Positions 7,984 through 18,954 of a stretch of DNA of 58,808 nt are shown here, piece by piece (positions within the stretch are counted from its first letter, which is position 1; the number at the start of each line of letters is the position of its first letter). The position numbers and the translations under genes are program-made. Location of the stretch: the NCBI RefSeq assembly GCF_010550605.1, contig NZ_JAAGNI010000511.1, positions 1 to 58,808 of the forward strand, written 5' to 3'. The DNA is from Streptomyces sp. SID9727 (lineage in GTDB: Bacteria; Actinomycetota; Actinomycetes; Streptomycetales; Streptomycetaceae). The notes under the pieces are model-generated. The model ran no database searches, had not been told where the DNA came from, and saw nothing but the letters and a program-made list of their open reading frames with translations.

Positions 7984-10857
7984 ATGGCACGCGAGGTCTG
8001 GCGGGACAGTGCGGAGAACGAGGCGGCCTCCGCCGTTTTCCACTTCGTGCAGCAGCTCATCGACCGCTACCGCGACAACCGGCCCGTGATGCCGCTGGTG
8101 GTCCTCCAGGCCGCCGACGCCGACGTACCGCCCGCCGTGGACGCCCGGGTCGAGCAGATCGTGCGCCAGATCCACCGGGCCAACCAGCCGCGCCGCGTCC
8201 CCCTGAGACTGCTCGACGGGCGCGGCGACACCCCGTACGACGCGGCGCTCGACATGGTCCGCACGCTGACCGAGAAGCCGTGGGAGACCCGGGGCGGATC
8301 GCAGTACAAGCCGTTCTCCTTCCCCCGTTCCCGGCTGCTCGGCGCCATCGAACAGGCCACCGAGGCCGTGCTGCGGGATCCGGACCCGGGCTGCTCCCGG
8401 GACCAGCGCGACGAGCGGATCCTGGAGGAGCTGAGCGCGCTGCGCTGGCGGGCCGGGCGGCGCGGCCGGGGCACCTGGTGGACCGCGTTCCGTGAGTCGG
8501 TGCGGCCGGAGACGTTCGTGGGGGCCGTGGTCATCGCGGTCCTGGGTGTGCTGCTCGGCGAGATCGGCTGGCTGCCGACCGTGCTGGTGGCCGTGGGGGC
8601 GGTCCTCGGGCTCGCGGTGATCCGGCTGGTGTCGACGTCGGCGCCGCCGCTGCTGTGGCTGCGCCGGGCCAGCAAGTGGTTCGCCACCACCTCGTCGCTG
8701 GCCGCCGCCAGCACCGGCTATCCGTCGGACGGCTGGTCCCGGTTCTCCCCGAGCGGTTCGTGGCGGGTGATCCGGGCGCGGGCGGCGGTGGTCGCCGGGC
8801 GGGTGGCCGACGCGGCGGCGGGCGACGAGCGGGCCCGCCAGTTCCACCTGGAGCTGCGGGTCCAGGCGCTGCTGGAGGACCTGCGCAACAACTACCGGCC
8901 GCACGCGGCGGACTGGCGGCGCGGCAAGCGGACCGTGCCGCCGGTGGTCTTCCTGCCGAGGGCCGTCCAGAGCAACGGCGGCGTCCAGCTGATCAACGCG
9001 GTCAACAACGTCCGCTCCCGGCGCAGCGAGGTCGATCCGCTGCTGCTCCTGGCCTCCCTGCCGGCGGCCGAGATCCTGCGGCACACCCCGCCGCTGCCGC
9101 CCGACCCGCCGCCCGCGCACACGGGTGCGGCACGGGCCCGGTACGAGGACTGGGTCGGCCACCTCAGCGTGGGCCAGTCGCCCTCGGCCACGGCCACGCC
9201 CGCCTGGGTGCTGCGGCTGCCGCTGTCGACGGCGCAGCTGACCCACGAGCACGCGCACGCGCAGCTGACCACGGAGCGGGTGCGCAGGACGTGGGTGTGG
9301 TGGGTGATGTCGCGGACGACGGTCGCCTGTCTGATGGCCGGCGCGCTGCTGGGGACGATGCTGCTGAGCAACCACCTGGCCGACCGCTACTGCCACGGCC
9401 CGCTCACGGACGTCGACACCGACTCGTTGCGGCTGGACGGTCCGGGCGGCGGGGGCAAGGAGTGCGTCGGTGTGGCGACGACCACCCGGGTGCGCTTCGC
9501 GAAGGGCAACGACCTGGAGCTGGACGGGGCCGGGGCGGGGGTCACCTTCGACCGGATCGAGCGGGCGGTGGCCGAGGAGAACGCCTCGATCGAGCCGGGC
9601 GACAAGTACGTCACGCTGATCTACGCGGGTCCGTTCACCGCCCCGTCCCCGGAGCGCACCCGCAAGGCCCTGGAGGAGCTGACCGGCGTCTACCTCTTCC
9701 AGCACCACACCAACACGCTGGACTTCTCCGTCAAGCTGCGGGTGCTGACCGCCAACGGCGGGCAGGACATGCTCCAGCAGATACCCGCGGTGAAGAAGAT
9801 CATCGAGGTGGCCGAAAGGGACCAGTCGGTCGTCGGCGTGGTGGGGCTCGGCCGTGACACCACCGACAGCCCGGAGGCCACCGCGCTCCTGCAGCAGGCG
9901 GGCCTGCCCGTGGTGGACACCACCAACTCCGGCGGCTACCTGGCGACGGACTACTCCAACTACTTCGGCCTGGCGGCCACCGACCAGGAGCAGGCGGACG
10001 CCCTCGGTCTCGTCGCCGAGCAGGTGGCCGAGAAGGCGGCCGGCAGGCACAAGCCGCAGGCCCTGGTCCTGTCGCGCAAGCTCGGCAACAACGACAAGGA
10101 CCGCTACACGCTGGAGCAGCAAGAGGTGGGCGGCGCGATGCTGGAGGAGTCGGGCTTCGAGCTGTCGGATCCGGTGGAGTACGACCTCGGCCGCCGCAGC
10201 AGCGCCGACCTGGACCGGCCGGTGCAGCGGATCTGCGCGGCCGACCCGGCGCCGGACGCCCTGTACTTCGCGGGCCGGGTCGAGGACGTCGCCAACCTGA
10301 TGAGCCGGCTCGCCCACAGCTGCTCGCGCCGCCCGATCACCGTCTTCACGGGCGACGACCTGTCCAAGGCCCGGCTCGACACGAGCACGGACACCACGAG
10401 GAACGTCACGCTCTACCACACGACCCTCGCGCCGATGAGCCGCGGCCGCGCCGACGGCTTCTACGAGGAGTCGCGCCGGGCCCTGGGGAAGCTGCTGCCC
10501 AAGGGCGCGACGCTTCCCCGCCTGCCGGCGTCGAAACCGTACGAGGACCCGCTCTTCGCGAGCGGCCAGTCGGTGATGTCGTACAGCGCCACGGCCGCGT
10601 TGTACGACGCGGCGAGCCACGGCGACACGGCGAACAGCGCCGCGGAGACGTGGGCGAACCTCTACGCGGTGAACCTGCGGAAGATGCCCACGGGGACGGT
10701 CACCTTCCGCGGCTTCATCCCGTACGAGGCCCAGGCGGGCCACGGGCTGGACGTCGTGCAGATCACCTACCCGGACGGCCGGAGCCGCGCCCGGATCATC
10801 TGCGGCCGGGCCGCGGGGGCGCGGGCGCTGACTCCGGCCGGATGCCCGCTGGAGTGA
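7984..10857 (+). CDS. Large receptor-like membrane protein with extracytoplasmic periplasmic-binding-protein (LivK-like) domain
   Basis: 957 residues from ATG 7984, preceded by GAGGGAAGG. A soluble N-terminal module (about 1-165) with VMPLVVLQAADAD and RRVPLRLLDGRGDTPYDAAL precedes two closely spaced membrane segments (about 178-194 and 197-215). A second soluble module (about 220-440) is rich in Arg and contains ARQFHLELRVQALLEDLRNN and VPPVVFLPRAVQSNGGVQLI. A third membrane segment follows (about 443-462). The remainder is extracytoplasmic, with Cys470 and Cys494 possibly bridged, and then a type-1 periplasmic-binding fold (KYVTLIYAGPFTAPSP, VVGVVGLGRDTTDSPEATAL, PDALYFAGRVEDV). No lipobox, ABC subunit, kinase or Walker motif is seen. 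I read it as a membrane-tethered ligand sensor of unknown output; the next gene is convergent, so it stands alone. Confidence 0.75.
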   Translation: MAREVWRDSAENEAASAVFHFVQQLIDRYRDNRPVMPLVVLQAADADVPPAVDARVEQIVRQIHRANQPRRVPLRLLDGRGDTPYDAALDMVRTLTEKPWETRGGSQYKPFSFPRSRLLGAIEQATEAVLRDPDPGCSRDQRDERILEELSALRWRAGRRGRGTWWTAFRESVRPETFVGAVVIAVLGVLLGEIGWLPTVLVAVGAVLGLAVIRLVSTSAPPLLWLRRASKWFATTSSLAAASTGYPSDGWSRFSPSGSWRVIRARAAVVAGRVADAAAGDERARQFHLELRVQALLEDLRNNYRPHAADWRRGKRTVPPVVFLPRAVQSNGGVQLINAVNNVRSRRSEVDPLLLLASLPAAEILRHTPPLPPDPPPAHTGAARARYEDWVGHLSVGQSPSATATPAWVLRLPLSTAQLTHEHAHAQLTTERVRRTWVWWVMSRTTVACLMAGALLGTMLLSNHLADRYCHGPLTDVDTDSLRLDGPGGGGKECVGVATTTRVRFAKGNDLELDGAGAGVTFDRIERAVAEENASIEPGDKYVTLIYAGPFTAPSPERTRKALEELTGVYLFQHHTNTLDFSVKLRVLTANGGQDMLQQIPAVKKIIEVAERDQSVVGVVGLGRDTTDSPEATALLQQAGLPVVDTTNSGGYLATDYSNYFGLAATDQEQADALGLVAEQVAEKAAGRHKPQALVLSRKLGNNDKDRYTLEQQEVGGAMLEESGFELSDPVEYDLGRRSSADLDRPVQRICAADPAPDALYFAGRVEDVANLMSRLAHSCSRRPITVFTGDDLSKARLDTSTDTTRNVTLYHTTLAPMSRGRADGFYEESRRALGKLLPKGATLPRLPASKPYEDPLFASGQSVMSYSATAALYDAASHGDTANSAAETWANLYAVNLRKMPTGTVTFRGFIPYEAQAGHGLDVVQITYPDGRSRARIICGRAAGARALTPAGCPLE

Positions 10858-10859
10858 GC

Positions 10860-10889
10860 GGGGCGTACGCCTCGATCCGCGTACGCCCC
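10860..10889. terminator. Bidirectional hairpin terminator
   Basis: GGGGCGTACGC (10860-10870) and GCGTACGCCCC (10879-10889) form a perfect 11-bp stem with an 8-base loop, just after the stop at 10857. It sits between two convergent genes (the receptor-like gene and hemW). Confidence 0.8.
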
Positions 10890-10903
10890 CGGGCGCGCCC
10901 CGC

Positions 10904-12136
10904 TCAGTCCACCAGGTCGCGCACCACCGCGTCGGCCAGCAGCCGCCCGCGCAGCGTCAGCACGGCCCGCCCGTCCTCGAACGGCACCGGTTCCAGGAGG
11001 CCGTCGGCGACCGCCCGGCGGGCCGCCGCGAGGCCGGCGGGAGCCAGCAGGGAGAGCGGGCAGCCGTCCACGAGCCGCAGTTCCAGCAGGATGCGCTCGA
11101 CGCGGCGGTCCTCGGCGGACAGGATCTCGCGCCCGGCCCCCGGCGAACGCCCTTCGGCGAGCGCCTGTGCGTACGCCCCCGGGTGCTTCACGTTCCACCA
11201 GCGCACGCCCCCGACGTGGCTGTGCGCGCCCGGCCCGGCGCCCCACCAGTCGGCGCCCCGCCAGTACAGCTCGTTGTGCAGGCAGCGGCCCTCGGGCGTA
11301 CGGGCCCAGTTCGACACCTCGTACCAGGAGTAGCCGGCGGCGGCCATCGCCTCGTCCGCGACGAGGTAGCGGTCGGCGTGCGCGTCGTCGTCGGTCATCG
11401 GGATCTCGCCGCGCTTGATCCGGCGCGCGAGGCCGGTGCCCTCCTCCACGATCAGCGCGTACGCGGACACGTGGTCGGGCCCGGCACCGATCGCCGCGTC
11501 CAGGGAGGCGCGCCAGTCGTCGTCGGACTCGCCGGGGGTGCCGTAGATCAGGTCCAGGTTGATGTGCTCGAAGCCGGCCGCCCGCGCCTCGGCCACGCAC
11601 GCCTCGGGCCTGCCCGGGGTGTGGGTGCGGTCGAGGATCTTCAGGACGTGCTGCCGGGCGCTCTGCATGCCGAAGGAGATCCGGTTGAAGCCGCCCTCGC
11701 GCAGCTCGGCCAGGTAGGCGGGGCCGACGGACTCCGGGTTGGCCTCGGTCGTGATCTCGGCGTCGTCCGCGAGCCCGAACTCCTCGCGGACCGCCGCCAG
11801 CATCCGGACCAGGTCGGCCGCGGCCAGCAGGGTCGGCGTACCGCCGCCGACGAAGACCGTGCGGACCGGGCGCGGGTCGTCGCCGAGGACCTTGCGGGCC
11901 TGGCGGATCTCGCCGACGAGGTGGGAGGCGTAGTTGTCGCGGGAGGCCAGGGCGCCGCCGGAGCCGCGCAGCTCGGTCGCCGTGTAGGTGTTGAAGTCGC
12001 AGTAGCCGCAGCGGGTCGCGCAGTACGGCACGTGCAGGTAGAAGCCGAGCGGGCGGCCGGCTGCGCCTTCCAGGGCATGGCGGGGCAGCGCCCCGTCGTC
12101 GGGCACGGGTTCACCATCGGGCAGTACGGAAGGCAT
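10904..12136 (-). CDS. hemW: Radical SAM haem chaperone HemW (formerly coproporphyrinogen III oxidase-like)
   Basis: 410 residues from ATG 12136. The radical-SAM cluster motif is CATRCGYC (Cys39, Cys43, Cys46), followed by the SAM-binding VFVGGGTPTLL and ITTEANPESV, then RISFGMQSARQHVL and INLDLIYGTPGESDDDW. The C-terminal HemN-like domain holds VSAYALIVEEGTGL. Members of this lpxA-free actinobacterial branch act in haem delivery rather than as true HemN. An in-frame ATG exists at 12145, but GACAAT (12149-12144) placed seven bases before 12136 would make a leaderless mRNA starting there; the choice of start is moderate. It converges with the receptor-like gene. Confidence 0.88.
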   Translation of the reverse strand: MPSVLPDGEPVPDDGALPRHALEGAAGRPLGFYLHVPYCATRCGYCDFNTYTATELRGSGGALASRDNYASHLVGEIRQARKVLGDDPRPVRTVFVGGGTPTLLAAADLVRMLAAVREEFGLADDAEITTEANPESVGPAYLAELREGGFNRISFGMQSARQHVLKILDRTHTPGRPEACVAEARAAGFEHINLDLIYGTPGESDDDWRASLDAAIGAGPDHVSAYALIVEEGTGLARRIKRGEIPMTDDDAHADRYLVADEAMAAAGYSWYEVSNWARTPEGRCLHNELYWRGADWWGAGPGAHSHVGGVRWWNVKHPGAYAQALAEGRSPGAGREILSAEDRRVERILLELRLVDGCPLSLLAPAGLAAARRAVADGLLEPVPFEDGRAVLTLRGRLLADAVVRDLVD

Positions 12137-12190
12137 ACCGCCCATTGTCGCGCGCCGCCCGGCGAACGGACGCCACGCCCCGGACCGGCG

Positions 12191-14098
12191 CTACTCGGCC
12201 TGGAGCACCAGCAGCGCCAGGTCGTCGTCCGGCGGGCGCTCGGCGAAGTCGTGCACGGCGTGCTTGATGCGCTCCGCGATCTCCTCCGCGCTCAGCCCCG
12301 CGCACCCCGACAGCGCCTTCGCCAGCCCGTCCCCGTCGTCGAACATCAGGGCGCCCGACCGCCGCTCCGTGACCCCGTCGGTGACGCAGAGCAGGCTGTC
12401 ACCGGGCGCCAGGTCGAAGCTCTGGGTCCCGTAGACGGCGTCGTCCATCAGCCCGAGCAGCAGCTGCGGCTCGGCGGCGGGCCGCACGGTGCCGTCCGGG
12501 CGCAGCAGCAGCGGCAGCGGGTGCCCGGCGCTGGCCAGGGTGCAGCGCGCGCCGCCGCCGGGCAGCGGGACCAGCTCCCCGTACAGCAGGGACAGGAAGC
12601 GGGACTGCCCGCCGTTGTCCGCGGAGTGCTGGCCGCCGGCGGCGGCGACCATGAGCGCGGCGGCCTCGGCGGCCTCCATGGCGTCGTCCAGGAGCAGCCG
12701 GTTGAGGCGGACCAGGACCTCGTCGGCCTGGAAGCCCTCGCGGGCCAGCAGCCGCAGCCAGGGGCGGGCCAGGCCGGTGACGACGGCGGCCTCGGGGCCG
12801 CTGCCCTGGACGTCGCCGAGGACGAAGCACCAGCGGTCGCCGGGGCACGGGAAGATGTCGTAGAAGTCACCGCCGACGACGCCGTCGTCGCTCGGTTCGT
12901 AGACGAGCGAGCTGGCCACACCCGGTATCCGGGCGACCTTGCTGGGCAGCAGCCCGCGCTGGAGGATGCGGCTGATGGTGGCCTGGCGGGTGTAGGCGCG
13001 GGCGGCGCCGACGGCGAGGCCGACCCGGCGCACGAAGTCCTCGATGAGGGCCGTCAGCTCGTCGGGCAGGCGGTCGGTGGACTCGCGGCCCAGCAGTACG
13101 GCTCCGAGGGCGCGGCCGCCCGAGGTGACGCGGTAGGCGAACGCGACGCCCTCCTCCTCGTCCGGTGGTTCGCCGTCCTCCGCGCTGCCGGGCCACGGCA
13201 TGGAGACGGCACCGGTGCCGACGCGCTCGGGCAGCCGGAGCGGGTCGCCCTCCAGCAGGGCGCGCAGCGGTCCGATCCGTTCCTCGTCCACGTGCCAGAC
13301 CTTGGCCAGGCGGGGGACGGCGGCGGGGCCGCCGCTCTCGGGCTCCAGCCAGATCGCGCACCAGTCGGCGAGGCGGGGGACGAGTAACTGTCCGGCGAGG
13401 GCCGCCACGATGTCCTCGTCCAGCTGCCCGGCCAGCAGGTCGGACGCCTCGGCGAGGAAGGACAGCGCGCCGCGCCCGGCCCAGTCCCCGTCGTCGCGGG
13501 CGGTCCGCCGGGCGGTGGGGGCGAGCAGTTCGGCGGCGCGCAGGCCGCGGTCGAGGCCGGTCTCGCCGCGCCCCTCGGGGAACGGGTTCCAGTCGTCCAC
13601 GGGGAGCCGGGCCCAGACGGTCTTCGTGCCGGTGCGGTAGGTGATGCCCCACCGCTCGGCGAGGGCGGCGACGATGTCGAGGCCGCGCCCGTAGTCTGCG
13701 GGCTCGCCGACGTTCTCGGCGCTGTGCGCGTGGTCGCCGCGGACCGTGCGGCCGGGGTGGTGGTCGGCGACCTCCAGGACGAGCGCGGCCTCCTCGTCCT
13801 CGGTGGACTCCTCCAGCCGGAAGAGCAGTTCGACCGCGGTGCCCGCGTGCACGACGGCGTTGGTCACCAGCTCGCTGACGATCATCGCGGCGTCGTCGGA
13901 CAGCCGCTCGCTGAACCCGACCGCGGCGGGCAGCCCGAGCCCGGTCCACTCGTCCAGCGCGGCGGTGACGAACCGCCGGGCCGCGGCGGGCGCGAGGAGG
14001 TTGCCGGGCAGGCTGGTCCGGGCGACCGGCTGTGCGCCTGTGGCGGCGGTGGTTCCGGGATGCTGCACGATGTCCCGCTGCAAGGGAATGGACCCCAC
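12191..14098 (-). CDS. SpoIIE-family PP2C phosphatase with N-terminal HATPase and GAF-like domains
   Basis: 635 residues from GTG 14098, eight bases after AGGAG. Residues ~30-165 are an anti-sigma-factor-type HATPase (SDDAAMIVSELVTNAVVHAG as the N-box, DYGRGLDIVAALAERWG as the G-box). The ~215-375 region is GAF-like. Residues ~390-635 are a SpoIIE/RsbU PP2C phosphatase (VVGGDFYDIFPCPGDRWCFV, GDVQGSGPEAAVVTGLAR, LLCVTDGVTERR, PPDDDLALLVL). Such proteins both bind or phosphorylate and dephosphorylate anti-sigma-factor antagonists. Leu238 is encoded by TTA (13387-13385), so full translation should need the bldA tRNA. No partner antagonist or sigma gene is nearby. Confidence 0.9.
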   Translation of the reverse strand: MGSIPLQRDIVQHPGTTAATGAQPVARTSLPGNLLAPAAARRFVTAALDEWTGLGLPAAVGFSERLSDDAAMIVSELVTNAVVHAGTAVELLFRLEESTEDEEAALVLEVADHHPGRTVRGDHAHSAENVGEPADYGRGLDIVAALAERWGITYRTGTKTVWARLPVDDWNPFPEGRGETGLDRGLRAAELLAPTARRTARDDGDWAGRGALSFLAEASDLLAGQLDEDIVAALAGQLLVPRLADWCAIWLEPESGGPAAVPRLAKVWHVDEERIGPLRALLEGDPLRLPERVGTGAVSMPWPGSAEDGEPPDEEEGVAFAYRVTSGGRALGAVLLGRESTDRLPDELTALIEDFVRRVGLAVGAARAYTRQATISRILQRGLLPSKVARIPGVASSLVYEPSDDGVVGGDFYDIFPCPGDRWCFVLGDVQGSGPEAAVVTGLARPWLRLLAREGFQADEVLVRLNRLLLDDAMEAAEAAALMVAAAGGQHSADNGGQSRFLSLLYGELVPLPGGGARCTLASAGHPLPLLLRPDGTVRPAAEPQLLLGLMDDAVYGTQSFDLAPGDSLLCVTDGVTERRSGALMFDDGDGLAKALSGCAGLSAEEIAERIKHAVHDFAERPPDDDLALLVLQAE

Positions 14099-14243
14099 AG
14101 GGCGGCTCCTGACCTGTTCTCGCTCTGCCTGTTTCTCCGTGGTGCGCCGCTGACGACACGGACAGAGTGACAGATCGGCCCTTCACATACGCGCCGAGTT
14201 ACGGAAGTGGGTGGTCACGAAGGTGCGGCGAGAACGCGCCGGC

Positions 14244-14269
14244 CCCCCCGCGCCGGGGTGCGCGGGGGG
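14244..14269 (-). terminator. Hairpin terminator after the acyl-CoA ligase gene
   Basis: CCCCCCGCGC (14244-14253) and GCGCGGGGGG (14260-14269) form a perfect 10-bp stem with a 6-base loop. It lies 49 bases past the acyl-CoA ligase stop at 14318 and before the SpoIIE-type gene on the same strand. There is no U tract, as is common in Streptomyces. Confidence 0.7.
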
Positions 14270-14317
14270 CTTTCGGGGGGCGTACGGAGGTGGATCGGGC
14301 GCCGGGCGGAGTGCGGG

Positions 14318-16207
14318 TCACGCCTCCCGGGAACCGGCGTACATCTCCTCGATGAGGTCCTTGTAGGTGCGCTCGACGACCGGCCGCTTCAGCTTGAGGC
14401 TGGGTGTGACCTCGCCGTGCTCGATGTCGAGGTCGCGCGGGAGCAGCCGGAACTTCTTGATGGTCTGCCAGCGCTGAAGGCCCTCGTTGAGGCGCTTGAC
14501 GTAGCCGTCGATCAGCTCGACGGTCTTCGGAGAGGCCACGACGTCCGCGTACGACTTGCCCCCCATGCCGTTCTCGGCGGCCCAGCCGAGGATGGTGGGC
14601 TCGTCCAGGGCGATCAGCGCCGTGCAGAAGTTACGGTCCGCGCCGTGCACGAGGATGTTGGAGACGAACGGGCACACGGCCTTGAACTGGCCCTCGACCT
14701 CGGCGGGCGCGATGTACTTGCCGCCCGACGTCTTGATCAGGTCCTTCTTGCGATCGGTGATCCGGAGGTAGCCGTCGACGGAGAGCTCGCCGATGTCGCC
14801 GGTGTGGAACCAGCCGTCGGCCTCCAGCACCTCGGCGGTCTTGTCCGGCAGGCCCTGGTAGCCCTGCATGATGCCGGGGCCGCGCAGCAGGATCTCGCCG
14901 TCGTCGGCGATCCGCACCTCGGTGCCGGGCAGCGGTTTGCCGACCGTGCCGGTGCGGTAGCTCTCGCCCGGGTTGACGAAGGAGGCGGCGCTCGACTCGG
15001 TGAGGCCGTAGCCCTCCAGGATGTGGATGCCGGCGCCGGAGAAGAAGAGCCCGATGTCGGGGGCGAGCGCGGCGGAGCCGGAGACGCAGGCGCGGAGCCG
15101 GCCGCCGAACGCCTCGCGGATCTTGGCGAAGACCAGCGCGTCGGCGACCTTGTGCTTGCTGCCGAGCGCGAAGGGCACGGACGCCTTGCCGGTGCGCCGG
15201 AAGTTGTCCTGGGAGACCCTGGCGTACTCGCGGGAGACGCCGGCCGCCCACTGGAAGATCTTGTACTTGGCCCCGCCGCCCGCACGTGCCTTGGCCGCGA
15301 CCCCGTTGTAGACCTTCTCGAAGATGCGCGGCACGGCGGCCATGTAGGTGGGCTGGACGACCGGCAGGTTCTCGATGATCTTGTCCACGCGGCCGTCGAC
15401 GGCGGTGACGTGGCCGACCTCGATCTGCCCGGAGGTGAGGACCTTGCCGAAGACGTGGGCGAGCGGCAGCCAGAGGTACTGGACGTCGTCCTTGGTGATC
15501 AGGCCGGTGGAGACGGTGGCCTTGGCCATGTACGACCAGTTGTCGTGCGGCAGCCGTACGCCCTTGGGGCGGCCGGTGGTGCCCGAGGTGTAGATGAGGG
15601 TCGCCAGCTGCTCGGCGGTGATGGCGTCGACGCGCTCGCGGACCGCCTCCGGGTTCTTCGCCAGGTGCTCGGCGCCCAGGGCCTCCAGCTCGGCGAGGGT
15701 GAGCACCCAGCCCTCGGGGTCGCCCTCGGCCGGACCGGCGCCCTCCGCGTCGATGACCACGACGTGGGCCAGGTCCGGGAGCTCGGCGCGGCGCTCGCGG
15801 GCCTTGGCCAGCTGGGCGGCGTCCTCGGCGATCAGGACCCGGCTCTCGGAGTCGGCGAGGATGAACGCCGACTCCTCGGCGTTGGTGGAGGGGTAGACCG
15901 TGGTGGTCGCGGCGCCCGCGCACATGACGCCGAGGTCGACGAGGATCCACTCGACCCGGGTGGAGGAGGCGAGAGCGACGCGCTCCTCCGGGTTCACGCC
16001 GAGCGCGATCAGCCCGGCGGCCACGGCGTACACCCGCTCGGCGGCCTGCGCCCAGCTGAGCGACTTCCACTCGTCGGGGCCCTCGCCGCCGGCCGCGGGC
16101 ACGGGGTAGCGGTACGCCTCCCCGTCCGGGGTGGCCGCCACCCGGTCGATGAAGAGGGTCGCCACGGAGGGCGGACGGTTATCGATCATGGTCTGTGTGT
16201 CGCTCAC
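14318..16207 (-). CDS. Long-chain fatty-acid-CoA ligase (AMP-binding)
   Basis: 629 residues from GTG 16207, with GGAGG ten bases upstream. It activates fatty acids to acyl-AMP and then acyl-CoA. Motifs: the P-loop-like LATLIYTSGTTGRPKGV (about residues 199-215), GYGLTESSAA, WFHTGDIGELSVDGYLRITDRKKDLIKTSGGKYIAP in two consecutive stretches, and the C-terminal lysine region LKLKRPVVERTYKDLI. The size and the VPRIFEKVYNG segment fit the FadD15-type cytosolic/peripheral group. The upstream 160 bp contains an A+T-rich imperfect inverted repeat (16275-16295) that may be an operator. Confidence 0.9.
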   Translation of the reverse strand: MSDTQTMIDNRPPSVATLFIDRVAATPDGEAYRYPVPAAGGEGPDEWKSLSWAQAAERVYAVAAGLIALGVNPEERVALASSTRVEWILVDLGVMCAGAATTTVYPSTNAEESAFILADSESRVLIAEDAAQLAKARERRAELPDLAHVVVIDAEGAGPAEGDPEGWVLTLAELEALGAEHLAKNPEAVRERVDAITAEQLATLIYTSGTTGRPKGVRLPHDNWSYMAKATVSTGLITKDDVQYLWLPLAHVFGKVLTSGQIEVGHVTAVDGRVDKIIENLPVVQPTYMAAVPRIFEKVYNGVAAKARAGGGAKYKIFQWAAGVSREYARVSQDNFRRTGKASVPFALGSKHKVADALVFAKIREAFGGRLRACVSGSAALAPDIGLFFSGAGIHILEGYGLTESSAASFVNPGESYRTGTVGKPLPGTEVRIADDGEILLRGPGIMQGYQGLPDKTAEVLEADGWFHTGDIGELSVDGYLRITDRKKDLIKTSGGKYIAPAEVEGQFKAVCPFVSNILVHGADRNFCTALIALDEPTILGWAAENGMGGKSYADVVASPKTVELIDGYVKRLNEGLQRWQTIKKFRLLPRDLDIEHGEVTPSLKLKRPVVERTYKDLIEEMYAGSREA

Positions 16208-16366
16208 GACATCCTCCGGGCCTGCGGCGGTGGTGCTTGCTGCTGTCTGCGTCTACGTGCTGCGATCCCGCTTGCTTAACTGGCGAGTAACTAAGAAGTC
16301 GTGATCAGGGTAAAGCGCCCGCGCGCCCCGCGTAAGAGGCAATCGGACCCCGCTTGATAACGAACG

Positions 16367-16402
16367 GGCCCCCGTATCGCAGCGTGCTGCGATACGGGGG
16401 CC
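16367..16402 (-). terminator. Hairpin terminator after lepA
   Basis: GGCCCCCGTATCGCAG (16367-16382) and CTGCGATACGGGGGCC (16387-16402) make a perfect 16-bp stem with a 4-base loop, CGTG. It lies 20 bases past the lepA stop. Confidence 0.9.
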
Positions 16403-16422
16403 GCCGTCTCTGCCTGCCGGGA

Positions 16423-18297
<1,875 letters not shown>

Positions 18298-18406
18298 GCA
18301 GGGTCCTGATTCTTGAGACGCCGGACGCCGTGTCTCGGGTCGGTTCGGGTCGGGGCGGATCTGTACGTAGCCTCCATCGTCCCACGCCTGCGGGGCGGCG
18401 ACCGGT

Positions 18407-18436
18407 TTGGGCCGGTCGGACCGCTCCTGCTACCGT
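18407..18436 (+). promoter_or_regulatory. Candidate promoter of rpsT
   Basis: TTGGGC (18407-18412) and TACCGT (18431-18436) are separated by 18 bases, a fair match to the housekeeping -35/-10 pattern in streptomycetes. It lies about 76 bases upstream of the rpsT GTG. Confidence 0.5.
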
Positions 18437-18511
18437 GGACAGCTGTGCCATGTGGCTCTCGGGCCGCACGGACACACATCGAAGATCCAACGAACCTGAA
18501 AAGGCTCTTTC

Positions 18512-18778
18512 GTGGCGAACATCAAGTCCCAGATCAAGCGGAACAAGACGAACGAGAAGGCGCGCCTGCGCAACAAGGCCGTCAAGTCGTCGCTCAAGAC
18601 CGCGATCCGCAAGGCCCGCGAGGCCGTCGCCGCCGGCGACGTCGAGAAGGCCACCGTCGCCGTGCGCGCCGCGTCCCGTCAGCTGGACAAGGCCGTCTCG
18701 AAGGGTGTCATCCACAAGAACGCCGCCGCCAACAAGAAGTCGGCGCTGGCCTCCAAGGCTGCCACCCTCCAGGGCTGA
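18512..18778 (+). CDS. rpsT: 30S ribosomal protein S20
   Basis: 88 residues, full length for S20, starting ANIKSQIKRNKTNEKARLRN and rich in Lys/Arg/Ala. It binds 16S rRNA early in 30S assembly. The start is GTG at 18512, seven bases after AAAAGG. The divergence of rpsT and lepA is the standard actinobacterial arrangement. Confidence 0.97.
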   Translation: MANIKSQIKRNKTNEKARLRNKAVKSSLKTAIRKAREAVAAGDVEKATVAVRAASRQLDKAVSKGVIHKNAAANKKSALASKAATLQG

Positions 18779-18899
18779 GCGATCTGATCCCACCGCCGGA
18801 ACGGATCAAGCGGGCCCTCTACCCCGCTCCTGCCCGGCCCCCGCGCCGCACACCGAACCTGCGTTCGCCACGCGGGTGCGACGCACCAGTCTGAACCCG

Positions 18900-18934
18900 A
18901 GGCCCCGCCACCCTTTCCCCAGGGAGCGGGGCCT
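18900..18934 (+). terminator. Hairpin terminator after rpsT
   Basis: AGGCCCCGC (18900-18908) and GCGGGGCCT (18926-18934) form a 9-bp stem. The 17-base apical part has a further CCCT/AGGG pairing. It is downstream of rpsT. Confidence 0.7.
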
Positions 18935-18954
18935 TCGGCATGGGCGCTCTTCTC

